Source: Alloacidobacterium dinghuense (GTDB taxonomy: Bacteria > Acidobacteriota > Terriglobia > Terriglobales > Acidobacteriaceae). From it: 64,000 nucleotides of DNA. The notes below the pieces were generated by a model. The model ran no database searches, was not told where the DNA came from, and saw only the letters and a program-made list of their open reading frames with translations. Shown piece after piece: positions 25,741 to 34,066 of this stretch (the first letter of the stretch is position 1; each line of letters starts with the position of its first letter). Both the position numbers and the translations under genes were made by a program. The DNA is taken from the NCBI RefSeq assembly GCF_014274465.1, contig NZ_CP060394.1, positions 1 through 64,000 on the forward strand, given 5' to 3'.

Positions 25741-26628
25741 CTACCCCCGCAGGCTCGCCGGCGGCGGTTCCACTGCCGCAAGCTCCCGGTAAGCTGCATC
25801 TGGCAGCGCCAGGCTCGCAGCCGCAACGTTTTCTTCAAGGTGAGCGACCGAAGAAGTTCCCGGGATGGGGATGATGACCTTCGACCGCTTGAGCAGCCAC
25901 GCAAGCGCCACCTGGAGCGGTGTAGCGCGGAGTTCTTTGGCTACTTTTTCGAGTGCCTCATGGGCGGCACGGTTCTGCCCAAGCGGAGCCCACGGCAGAA
26001 AGGCGATGTCGTTCTTCTCGCAGTAGTTGAGGACGAAGTCCCATTCGCGGTCAGCGAAGCTGTAGCGATTCTGCACCGAGACGATGGGAACGATCTTGCG
26101 CGCCCGCTCGATGTACTCCTGCGCAACATTCGAGAGCGCAACGTGACGGATCTTACCTTGCCTCTGCAACTCCGCCAGCGTCTCCATCGACGCGTCGAAC
26201 GAAACTGCAGGATCAGGAATATGCAGCTGATAGATATCAATGCGGTCCAGGCTTAGGCGATTAAGGCTGCCTTCTACCGCCTTCCGCAGGTGTTCCGGGC
26301 TGGCGTTATGAACCCACTGCCCCGGACCAACGCGCTCCCATCCGCCCTTGGTTGCGACCACAAGTCCAGCCGGATACGGATGCAGCGCCTCGGCGATCAA
26401 CTCCTCAGAGACATATGGCCCATAGGAGTCAGCCGTATCGACGAAGTTGACGCCCAACTCAACAGTGCGGCGTAGGGTAGCAAGCGCGGCCGCCTTGTCA
26501 GCCGGTGGCCCCCATATGCCGTTGCCGGTAATGCGCATGGCCCCGTAGCCCAGGCGGTTGACGGTGAGGTCGCCACCAATGGTGAAGGTTCCGGCGGCTG
26601 CGGCAGTAATGGATTGGGTCTGGCTCAT
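25741..26628 (-). CDS. Aldo/keto reductase
   Basis: 295-aa NADPH-dependent oxidoreductase with a TIM barrel. Catalytic set visible: Asp/Tyr in DTADSYGPYVSEELIAEAL, Lys in LVVATKGG, His in YQLHIPDP, then the NADP-binding end IPIPGTSSVAHLEENVAAA. Likely reduces aldehydes or small ketones. Divergent from the DJ-1/PfpI gene with about 200 bp between; a similar CATCCTAA box stands upstream of each start. Alternative roles within this broad family cannot be separated by sequence. Confidence 0.92.
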   Translation of the reverse strand: MSQTQSITAAAAGTFTIGGDLTVNRLGYGAMRITGNGIWGPPADKAAALATLRRTVELGVNFVDTADSYGPYVSEELIAEALHPYPAGLVVATKGGWERVGPGQWVHNASPEHLRKAVEGSLNRLSLDRIDIYQLHIPDPAVSFDASMETLAELQRQGKIRHVALSNVAQEYIERARKIVPIVSVQNRYSFADREWDFVLNYCEKNDIAFLPWAPLGQNRAAHEALEKVAKELRATPLQVALAWLLKRSKVIIPIPGTSSVAHLEENVAAASLALPDAAYRELAAVEPPPASLRG

Positions 26629-26828
26629 GGTCTCAACTCCTTTTCGGTTCTCATCCTAAATAGATGAGCAGAGCGAGTTCGTCGACTCGATCACTGCTAT
26701 CTGTACGCGATCACATTTTCTTATTCGGCATGAATTTTCGTGATCGACTTTACAGGAAATTGACGGACTCGCGAGCTTTCGTCCTCCATCCTAAGATAGA
26801 AGAATCTCTCTTGCAGAAGGAGTGGACG

Positions 26829-27467
26829 ATGAGTACGGCAAAGCTATTGCTGCTGGCGGGCGATTACGTAGAGGACTACGAGATCATGGTGCCTTTCCAG
26901 GCGTTGCAAATGGTTGGGCACACGGTGCATGTGGTTTGCCCGGACAAGAAGGCTGGGCAATTTGTGCGAACGTCGATTCACGACTTTGAAGGCGACCAAA
27001 CGTATACGGAAAAAGTCGGGCATAACTTTGTGCTGAATGCGACGTTTGCGGATGTTCGGGCTCAAGAGTATGACGGGGTAATCATTCCAGGTGGCCGTTC
27101 ACCGGAATACATCCGGTTGAACCAAAAAGTGCTTGATATCGTAAGGCATTTTTTCGATGAGAATAAGCCGGTTGCGGCAATCTGTCATGCGGCTCAGCTT
27201 CTGGCTGCCGCCGATGTGATTGAGGGCAGGAAATTGAGCGCCTATCCGGCATCTGCTCCAGATGTGAAGCTGGCTGGAGGTAAGTACATTGAAGTGCCGA
27301 TGACCGAGGCGGTCGTGGATGGGAATCTGGTGACGGGGCCGGCGTGGCCTGCGCTTTCGACATGGATGGCGAAGTTTTTGGTGGTGATTGATACGTATCT
27401 TGCCGAAAAAGCACAACCTGTTAGGGCTTCTCTTGGTTCGGCTACGGTTGGAGCGACGAATCTTTAA
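26829..27467 (+). CDS. DJ-1/PfpI family protein
   Basis: 212-aa cytoplasmic protein of the class I glutamine amidotransferase-like fold. Nucleophile elbow [11 protein letters not shown] has Cys followed by His, as in PfpI/DJ-1 proteins; an upstream acidic partner lies in [13 protein letters not shown], and [16 protein letters not shown] is typical. Members act as deglycases, chaperones or hydrolases against carbonyl stress. The start at 26829 is supported by AAGGAG 6 nt upstream; the frame is open back to 26664 without coding character. Divergent from an aldo/keto reductase, which would also suit carbonyl detoxification (inference). Confidence 0.92.
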   Translation: MSTAKLLLLAGDYVEDYEIMVPFQALQMVGHTVHVVCPDKKAGQFVRTSIHDFEGDQTYTEKVGHNFVLNATFADVRAQEYDGVIIPGGRSPEYIRLNQKVLDIVRHFFDENKPVAAICHAAQLLAAADVIEGRKLSAYPASAPDVKLAGGKYIEVPMTEAVVDGNLVTGPAWPALSTWMAKFLVVIDTYLAEKAQPVRASLGSATVGATNL

Positions 27468-27716
27468 GGGAAGAAGCCACTTCGATACGACTTTGCCGTC
27501 TTTTCATCAATTCGCCATTGACTCGAAACTGGAGCAGCGCTACTCTGAGCCCATAAACGGCGTAGATTTGGTGCAAACTGCCAATCCGATGTTCCGGCTA
27601 CCGCATCCAACCACTGTGGTGCCAACTACGCTGTCTTCCGCCCCCCGAATCCTTAAAACCAAATTACACATGGCGACTGTCCCCACAGTTGACATAGGAG
27701 GTTATTTCTCCGCTTG

Positions 27717-28727
27717 ATGAAAAAAGCGTTGGAAATCACGCCAAATCTTGAGCCCCTGTTTGGGACCCGCGACGAAAATCTGAGACTCATGGAAGATTCC
27801 CTCCATGTGCGCATCGATCTGAAATCAGATGCTGTGCAGGTGGAAGGCCCGCAGGAGAGCCTCGCGCGTGTCGAACGCATCTTTGCCGATTATGAGCATT
27901 TGCGCCGGAATGGCGTAAATCTCCAGAACGGCGAGCTTCACGGCATGCTGAAGCTTGTCGTTTGCGATCCGGCGGTGACGCTGCGCAGCCTTGTCGAGAG
28001 TGGCAAGCAGCGCTCGGCGGGCATTAAGCGCATGGTGCAGCCGCGTTCGCTCAACCAGCGGCATTACGTCGAGGCGATCGAGCAGACAGACATGGTCTTC
28101 GGCATCGGGCCAGCCGGAACGGGCAAGACATACCTTGCCGTCGCGATGGCAGCTGCGGCGCTCTTGGCGAAGAAGGTGAGCCGGATTGTTCTCGTGCGTC
28201 CGGCGGTGGAAGCGGGCGAACGGCTCGGATTTCTGCCGGGCAGTCTGCAGGAGAAGGTCGATCCGTATCTGCGCCCGTTGTATGACGCGCTTTACGATCT
28301 GCTGGAGCCTGAGCGCGTGGACAAGATGCTGGAGCGCAACGTGATCGAGGTGGCCCCGTTGGCGTTCATGCGCGGGCGCACGCTGAACGATGCGTTCATC
28401 ATCATGGACGAGGCGCAGAATACGACCAGCGAACAGATGAAGATGTTCCTGACGCGTCTCGGCAACAACGCGAAGGCTGTGATTACAGGCGACGTGACCC
28501 AGATCGATTTGCCGAATCCGCGCAAGTCAGGGCTGATTGAAGCGATGAATATTCTCGACGGCGTGGATGGCATTCGCTTTATTCGCTTTGAGGATGGCGA
28601 TGTGGTGCGACACCATCTGGTGCAGCGCATCATTCGTGCCTACGACAGTTTCGGACGTGGACAACAGGAGCTTCCGCTTACGCTGCCGGAATCGGACCAG
28701 AAGCGGGCCCCGTCAAAACCGCAATAA
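27717..28727 (+). CDS. phoH: PhoH family ATPase
   Basis: 336-aa PhoH/YbeZ-type protein with an N-terminal KH-like region (residues 1-115) and a P-loop helicase-like domain: Walker A GPAGTGKTYLAVAMA and Walker B IIMDEAQNTT, with TGDVTQIDLP. YbeZ works with YbeY in rRNA and ribosome maturation, and ybeY follows 73 bp downstream here, supporting that role. The first codon may be TTG (27714) or ATG (27717); AGGAGG lies 12-15 nt upstream, rather far. The preceding 250 bp contain no gene that I can support. Confidence 0.94.
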   Translation: MKKALEITPNLEPLFGTRDENLRLMEDSLHVRIDLKSDAVQVEGPQESLARVERIFADYEHLRRNGVNLQNGELHGMLKLVVCDPAVTLRSLVESGKQRSAGIKRMVQPRSLNQRHYVEAIEQTDMVFGIGPAGTGKTYLAVAMAAAALLAKKVSRIVLVRPAVEAGERLGFLPGSLQEKVDPYLRPLYDALYDLLEPERVDKMLERNVIEVAPLAFMRGRTLNDAFIIMDEAQNTTSEQMKMFLTRLGNNAKAVITGDVTQIDLPNPRKSGLIEAMNILDGVDGIRFIRFEDGDVVRHHLVQRIIRAYDSFGRGQQELPLTLPESDQKRAPSKPQ

Positions 28728-28800
28728 ATCAAAACCGGTTGCGGTACCATCAAAAGGTGAGGGCAGGCGGTAATGGGCTGTCTGCTCTTCTTGCCGCCGC

Positions 28801-29340
28801 ATGATCCTGATCGAGCCAGACGCCGCGACTGCATCAGATGGACCTGAGTTGAAAAGGCGCAAGGCTGCGCTCAAGCTGCCTGAACTCCGGCAGTTTCTAT
28901 CTAAAGCAAAATCCGAAGTGGGTTTAGATGGAGAGGTATCGGTGTTGCTTGGCAGCGACACGACGATTCGCACGCTGAACCGCAACTTCCGCAAGAAGGA
29001 CAAAGCCACCGATGTGTTGTCGTTCCCGGTCGACGGGTTTCAGGGCGAGGGGCCGAAACAAGCAGGGGATCTTGCGATTTCGCTCGATACGGCACAACGG
29101 CAGGCCAGCGAGCATGGGCATTCGCTCCTGATGGAAGTGAAAATCCTGATGCTGCACGGATTGTTGCATCTGGCTGGTTATGACCACGAAACCGACTCGG
29201 GACAGATGGCGGGGAAGGAAAGAGTGTTGCGGAAAGAGTTTGATTTGCCGTCGGGGCTGATTCAGCGGAGTACTAAGCCACCTGTCAAGCAGGCCAAGAA
29301 AGTGAGCGCGGGCATCAAGAAGCGAGGCCGCCTGCGATGA
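28801..29340 (+). CDS. ybeY: Endoribonuclease YbeY (rRNA maturation)
   Basis: 179-aa single-strand RNase needed for 16S rRNA 3'-end maturation and ribosome quality control. Zinc site HxxxHxxxxxH appears as HGLLHLAGYDH (H119, H123, H129), preceded by NRNFRKKDKATDVLSFP. A Lys-rich tail of about 25 residues extends beyond the usual end. Sits in the conserved phoH-ybeY-corC order; the next gene starts within its stop codon (ATGA), so they are translationally coupled. Confidence 0.95.
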   Translation: MILIEPDAATASDGPELKRRKAALKLPELRQFLSKAKSEVGLDGEVSVLLGSDTTIRTLNRNFRKKDKATDVLSFPVDGFQGEGPKQAGDLAISLDTAQRQASEHGHSLLMEVKILMLHGLLHLAGYDHETDSGQMAGKERVLRKEFDLPSGLIQRSTKPPVKQAKKVSAGIKKRGRLR

Positions 29341-30626
29341 ACGTTGAATCTGCCATATTGATTACTTTCCTGCTGATGGTGCTCACGCTGGCCTCATATG
29401 TGGACCGGCTCTATTCGGAGATGGGGAAGTTTCTTTCCCGCGAATTTCAGGAGAACATTGATGCGTGGGAGCAGCGCGTGGAGCCGAAGCTCGGGCTGAG
29501 CCGCGAGCATCTGACTCTATCCGCGGCGGTACTGTCGCAGCTTTCGCTGGCTTGCCTGACGTTAATTTTTGGGATGCTGCTCTTCGATCGTGCCTCGGCG
29601 GTCGACCGGCCCACATTTGGGGAGATTGGGCAGGCCGTTCTTGGCGTAGTGCTGGTAATTGTGCTCTTCAATCGGCTGCTGCCCTTTGTGTTCTTTACGC
29701 GCACACGAGGATTGTGGGTCGTGCGCGTCCGCTGGCTGCTGCAGTTTCTCTTCTACCTGATGCTTCCCGTCACCTTGTTCCTCGGCTTTCTGCTGTCGAT
29801 TGCCGCACTGGCTGAGCCGCCAAAAACGGAAGAGGACACTACATCCTCTGAAGCTGTCGAAGCGCTCATTGAAGCAGGTGAGGAAGAAGGAATCATTGAA
29901 GAGGGCGACCGCGAGCTGGTCCGGTCAGCGGTGGAATTCGGCGATAAGGTAGTGCGCGAGGTCATGACGCCGCGCCCGGAGATGCTGGCGATTCAAGGAT
30001 CAGAGACGCTGGAAGAGCTGCTGCGATTGATTGATAAGCACCCAGTGTCGCGTGTGCCGGTGTATGAGACGACGCTTGATCATATTACGGGAATTGCCTT
30101 TGCGCATGACCTCCTGCGCGTGAGCGATGAGGCTGCGCGGACGCGCAGCGTTGCCAGCATTCAGCGGCCTGCCGCTTTCGTCCCGGAGACAAAGAAGGTC
30201 AATGAACTGCTGCGCGAGATGCAACGGGAAAAGCAACACATGCGCCTTGTGATTGACGAATACGGCGGTGTAGCGGGTCTGGTAACGATCGAAGACCTGC
30301 TTGAAGAAATTGTTGGCTCCATCGCGGACGAGCACGAAGAGGATGAGCTTGAGGTACCGAAGCACGAGGCAGACGGTTCGTGGCTTGTTCCGGGAAATCT
30401 GGATATCGAGCGGTTGGAAGCGCTCTTCGGCGAACAGTGGGAAGTGCCTGAAGATTACGAGGCCACCACAGTTGCAGGACTGGTGAGCGAGGTTGCCGGG
30501 CGGATTCCGATGCCGGGCGAGGTAGTCGAGGAAGACGGCCTGCGGTTTGAGGTGCTTGCTTCGACCGACCGCCGCATCGAACGGCTGCGCGTCTCGCGCA
30601 AGCTGGCAGAAACAGCTACGCCGTAG
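29337..30626 (+). CDS. CorC/HlyC-type hemolysin family protein (CNNM domain, CBS pair)
   Basis: 429-aa membrane protein. N-terminal DUF21/CNNM-like transmembrane part with hydrophobic segments (about 3-20, 60-82, 96-117, 131-155), then a CBS-domain pair beginning VREVMTPRPEMLAIQ and VSRVPVYE, MRLVIDEYGGVAGLVTIEDLLEEIVG, and a C-terminal CorC/HlyC domain. Family members are implicated in magnesium or cobalt export. Coupled to ybeY by an ATGA overlap; its end overlaps the convergent VKOR gene by 11 nt. Confidence 0.9.
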   Translation: MNVESAILITFLLMVLTLASYVDRLYSEMGKFLSREFQENIDAWEQRVEPKLGLSREHLTLSAAVLSQLSLACLTLIFGMLLFDRASAVDRPTFGEIGQAVLGVVLVIVLFNRLLPFVFFTRTRGLWVVRVRWLLQFLFYLMLPVTLFLGFLLSIAALAEPPKTEEDTTSSEAVEALIEAGEEEGIIEEGDRELVRSAVEFGDKVVREVMTPRPEMLAIQGSETLEELLRLIDKHPVSRVPVYETTLDHITGIAFAHDLLRVSDEAARTRSVASIQRPAAFVPETKKVNELLREMQREKQHMRLVIDEYGGVAGLVTIEDLLEEIVGSIADEHEEDELEVPKHEADGSWLVPGNLDIERLEALFGEQWEVPEDYEATTVAGLVSEVAGRIPMPGEVVEEDGLRFEVLASTDRRIERLRVSRKLAETATP

Positions 30627-31017
30627 TTTTTCGCGAACTGATGGCGACCGCGATGGAAAGCAGCGCAATAAACGCCATGATCCCCTGTGAAATGACGCAA
30701 TAGAGGCACCAGGTCTGAAGAATCCGGGCCTCAATGCTGGTGAGATAGAGGGTGAAGGCAAGGCCGGCGAGTGCTGTTACCAGGAGCAGCCGGTAACGCC
30801 GGAAGAGTGCAAGGATTGCGATGACTACATAGCCCACGATACCGATGGTGGCGACGGGAATCCCTAACATCACCGAGTAGCGGCTATGGTTGACGATCCC
30901 GCAATCCCAGTGAGCGTTGATGTCGCATGGCGGTGCGTCCATCGAATAGTGAATGCGCAGAGCCAGGACTGCAACGATGACTCCAGCAACGGCGAGAAGG
31001 GCGACCAGGTAACGCAT
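30616..31017 (-). CDS. Vitamin K epoxide reductase (VKOR) family protein
   Basis: 133-aa inner-membrane quinone-linked thiol oxidase with four hydrophobic segments. Loop cysteines C31 and C39 (PPCDINAHWDCGIVNHSRYS), the conserved Ser after them, and the active-site CLYC pair (C104, C107) are all present. It re-oxidises a periplasmic DsbA-like protein using quinone, doing the job of DsbB. The DsbA-like gene is divergent, its start 57 bp away, which is the expected functional partner. Confidence 0.93.
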   Translation of the reverse strand: MRYLVALLAVAGVIVAVLALRIHYSMDAPPCDINAHWDCGIVNHSRYSVMLGIPVATIGIVGYVVIAILALFRRYRLLLVTALAGLAFTLYLTSIEARILQTWCLYCVISQGIMAFIALLSIAVAISSRKTTA

Positions 31018-31074
31018 AGGAATGATTTCAGTCTAAAGGCTGCGGGGCTCACGATAGAATTTAGAAAGGAAATT

Positions 31075-31689
31075 ATGTTACGTACTCTTTTTGCACTTGT
31101 CGGAGCCTGTGCGCTCGTTTTTGGAACCGCGACCCAGAGCAAGGCTGCAATGGATCAAAGTGCGCTAAAGCCGCCAGCCGGAGCGAAGGTTGCGCTGATT
31201 GAGTTTGCTGATCTGGAATGTCCGAGCTGCGCCCATCAGAACCCTCTGTTGAAAGATGCCGCGGCGAAGTATCACATTCCTTGGGAACGGCACGATTTTC
31301 CAATCCAGTACCATCACTGGAGTTCGGTGGCTGCAATCAATGCACGCTGGTTCGATACCAAGTCGCAGAAGCTGGGCGACGACTACCGTGATGCCGTTTT
31401 CGCGAGTCAGATGAGCATCGCGACGCCGGATGATCTGCGGAGTTTCACCGACAAATTTGCCAAGGACCATGGTGTTGCCATGCCCTTCGTCATTGACCCG
31501 CAGGGCAAGCTGGCGGCGGCGGTGAAGGCAGACTATGACCTTGGCGTAAGCCTCGGTGTGCATCAAACGCCTACCGTTTGGATCGTGACCGATAAGCACG
31601 GTGTGACAAACGCAACGCAGGTGACGGATTTCAACAAGCTCTATTCGATGCTTGATGCTGCTGTGGCCGCGACCAGTGGCGGGAAATAG
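31075..31689 (+). CDS. DsbA-like periplasmic thioredoxin-fold protein
   Basis: 204-aa exported protein: signal peptide (LFALVGACALVFGTATQSKA), thioredoxin fold with CPSC active site (C49-C52 in DLECPSCAHQNP) and a cis-Pro region HQTPTVWIV near the C-terminus. Makes disulfides in exported proteins, fed by the divergent VKOR. AAGGA 5 nt before the ATG at 31075 fixes the start; the frame is open far upstream but without coding character. era starts 2 nt after its stop. Confidence 0.92.
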   Translation: MLRTLFALVGACALVFGTATQSKAAMDQSALKPPAGAKVALIEFADLECPSCAHQNPLLKDAAAKYHIPWERHDFPIQYHHWSSVAAINARWFDTKSQKLGDDYRDAVFASQMSIATPDDLRSFTDKFAKDHGVAMPFVIDPQGKLAAAVKADYDLGVSLGVHQTPTVWIVTDKHGVTNATQVTDFNKLYSMLDAAVAATSGGK

Positions 31690-31691
31690 CA

Positions 31692-32705
31692 TTGCGGTCC
31701 GGGTTTGTATCGATTCTTGGCCGGCCGAACGTCGGCAAGTCAACATTGTTGAATGCGCTGGTGGGCGAGAAAGTTGCCATCGTCACCAGCAAGCCCCAAA
31801 CCACGCGCACGCGCATCAACGGAGTTGTAGAAGTCGCTGCACGCAAGGGAAAGCATCCGGCAGCGCAAATTGTTTTTGTTGACACGCCGGGAGTGCACAA
31901 GCCGGGATCGTGGCTTGACCGGCGCATGATGCAGGAAGTGCATGACGCGCTTGAGAGTCGGGATGTGGTCCTGCTCATGGTGGACGCGACACGGCGTCTT
32001 GATTTGCCGCAGCCAGAGTTGCAAAAAAAAGATACCGACAGCGACCAGAAGAAAAAACGTGGTGCGAGCGAAGACACGTTTGTGCTGGAGCTGATCCGAA
32101 AGCTTGATTGCCCGGTGTTTCTAGTGATCAACAAGATCGATCTGATTCCCCGAGAGAATTTACTGCCGCTGATTACGCAGTTGAGTGCACTGCATTCGTT
32201 TGCCGAGGTGTTTCCGATTTCAGCGCGCAAACGCGATGGGCTGGATCGGCTGATAACAAAGTTGGTTGAATATCTGCCGGAGGGACAGCGCTACTTCCCG
32301 AAGGATCAGTACACGGATCAGCCGGAACGTTTTCTTGTAGCGGAGCTGATTCGCGAGCGGATTCTGCAGGAGACCGGCGAAGAAGTCCCTTACGCTTCCG
32401 CTGTTGTGATTGAGCGGTTTGAAGAACCGGAGGCGAGTGCGAAGAATCCGCTGACGCGTATCGCAGCGGCGATTTATTGCGAGCGCGATGGGCAGAAAGC
32501 GATTCTGATTGGCAAAGGCGGGGCCAAGCTGAAGAGCATTGGGACCAATGCCCGCAAAGAGATCGAATCGCTGCTGGGCACGCGGGTCTTTCTTGAGCTG
32601 CATGTGATCGTGGAAGAGAACTGGCGCGAGCGCCGCGGATTTGTCGAATCGCTGGATTGGCGAAGGCAGATCGAAGAGCTTGGCAAGCGCGACGAAGAGA
32701 AGTAG
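31692..32705 (+). CDS. era: GTPase Era
   Basis: 337-aa ribosome-assembly GTPase that binds the 3' end of 16S rRNA. G1 GRPNVGKS (10-17), G3 DTPG (64-67), G4 NKID (147-150) and a C-terminal KH domain (AILIGKGGAKLKSIG; LELHVIVEENWRER). A charged insert of about 20 residues (QKKDTDSDQKKKRGAS, near 110-125) makes it longer than the usual 300 aa. The start is a TTG at 31692; no ATG fits the conserved N-terminus. It meets the response-regulator gene tail to tail 5 bp away. Near ybeY/phoH, consistent with a ribosome-maturation neighbourhood. Confidence 0.95.
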   Translation: MRSGFVSILGRPNVGKSTLLNALVGEKVAIVTSKPQTTRTRINGVVEVAARKGKHPAAQIVFVDTPGVHKPGSWLDRRMMQEVHDALESRDVVLLMVDATRRLDLPQPELQKKDTDSDQKKKRGASEDTFVLELIRKLDCPVFLVINKIDLIPRENLLPLITQLSALHSFAEVFPISARKRDGLDRLITKLVEYLPEGQRYFPKDQYTDQPERFLVAELIRERILQETGEEVPYASAVVIERFEEPEASAKNPLTRIAAAIYCERDGQKAILIGKGGAKLKSIGTNARKEIESLLGTRVFLELHVIVEENWRERRGFVESLDWRRQIEELGKRDEEK

Positions 32706-32710
32706 CCGTC

Positions 32711-34066
32711 CTATTCGCGGACGCTTATGCCCAGCGTGCGCATTTTCCGATAGAGATGGCTGCGCTCCAGCCCAAGCGACTCAGCCGCGCGGCTGATGTT
32801 GCCGTGGCACTCATCGATTTTTTTCAGGATGTAGTCGCGCTCGTAGGCTTCGCGTGCCTGGTGCAGTGTGCTGAAGTCTTCGCTGCGTTTGCTCGTGCCT
32901 CGATGCACCAGCATGGGCAGGTGCTTGCGCTCGATGCGCGGAGCCTGCGGGTTGAGGATCAGGACACGCTCGATGAGATTTTTCAGCTCACGCACATTGC
33001 CGGGCCAGTGGTATTGCTTGAGCAGATCAATGGCGTCTTCGCCAATGTCGACGCGGGTGCGGCCATATTCACGCCCGAAGGCTCGCAGAAAATCACGAGT
33101 GAGGAGCGAAATGTCTTCCTTGCGGTCGCGCAGCGGCGGAACGTAAAACGGGATTACGTTTAAGCGGTAAAAAAGGTCTTCGCGAAAGTTGCCCTTCGCA
33201 ATCTCCTCTTCAAGATTCTTATTGGTTGCCGCAATGACGCGAACGTCGACGCTCATGGCGTGCAATGCACCGACCGGCGTGAAGCGCTGCTCGTCCAGCG
33301 CGCGTAATACCTTTGCCTGCGTCTTCAGGCTCATATCACCGACTTCATCGAGAAAAAGAGTGCCGCCGTCAGCCCGTTCGAAGGTGCCGCGTTTTTCTGG
33401 CGGACCTCCAGGAATCGCGCTATTGCGATAGCCGAAGAGTTCGCTTTCGATGTAGTCCTCGGGGATGGCGGCGCAGTTCAGCTCGACGAAGACGCGGTCA
33501 CGGCGCTGGCTCTCGGCGTGGATAGCGCGCGCGATGAGTTCCTTGCCGCTCCCGGACTCGCCGAAGATAAGAACGCGGCCATTCGTTGGCGCCATGAGCC
33601 TGATCTGCTGACGCAGCGCCTTGGCTGCAACGCTCTCGCCTGTGATGGGCGTCTGCAGCGCAAGCTGGCGTTTGAATTCGAGATTCTCGCTGCGCAGCCG
33701 TTTGGCCTCGATCGCATTCTTGACGACGATCAGCGTTCTCTCGAGCGAGAGCGGCTTTTCCAGGAAGTCGAAGGCGCCGAGCTTCGTGGCGCGCACAGCG
33801 GTCTCAATCGTACCGTGCCCGGAGATGATGATGACCTCAGGCTTATTGTCGGTTTCGAGCGAACGAATTTCGTTCAGCACTTCGAGGCCGTCGCGATCAG
33901 GCAGCCAGATGTCGAGAAGCATGACATCGTAGCTGACATCCCGCAACAGTACGAGTGCCTCGTTGCCCGTTCCGGTGCTGGCGACGGCGTAATTCTCTTC
34001 ACGCAGGATTTCTTCGAGGAGCTTGCGAATATCAGCTTCGTCATCCACGACCAGGAGGTGATTCAT
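32711..34066 (-). CDS. NtrC/NtrX-type response regulator with AAA+ domain but no GAFTGA loop
   Basis: 451-aa protein: receiver domain with D8/D9 and phosphorylatable D52, AAA+ domain with Walker A GESGSGKE (169-176) and Walker [13 protein letters not shown] (from 234), and a Fis-type HTH at the C-terminus ([20 protein letters not shown]). The loop that in sigma-54 activators reads GAFTGA reads SAIPGG here (residues 216-221, after ESELFGYRN). That loop normally contacts sigma-54, so this regulator may act without it. The gene overlaps its kinase gene by 4 nt, a classic two-component arrangement. Confidence 0.92.
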   Translation of the reverse strand: MNHLLVVDDEADIRKLLEEILREENYAVASTGTGNEALVLLRDVSYDVMLLDIWLPDRDGLEVLNEIRSLETDNKPEVIIISGHGTIETAVRATKLGAFDFLEKPLSLERTLIVVKNAIEAKRLRSENLEFKRQLALQTPITGESVAAKALRQQIRLMAPTNGRVLIFGESGSGKELIARAIHAESQRRDRVFVELNCAAIPEDYIESELFGYRNSAIPGGPPEKRGTFERADGGTLFLDEVGDMSLKTQAKVLRALDEQRFTPVGALHAMSVDVRVIAATNKNLEEEIAKGNFREDLFYRLNVIPFYVPPLRDRKEDISLLTRDFLRAFGREYGRTRVDIGEDAIDLLKQYHWPGNVRELKNLIERVLILNPQAPRIERKHLPMLVHRGTSKRSEDFSTLHQAREAYERDYILKKIDECHGNISRAAESLGLERSHLYRKMRTLGISVRE

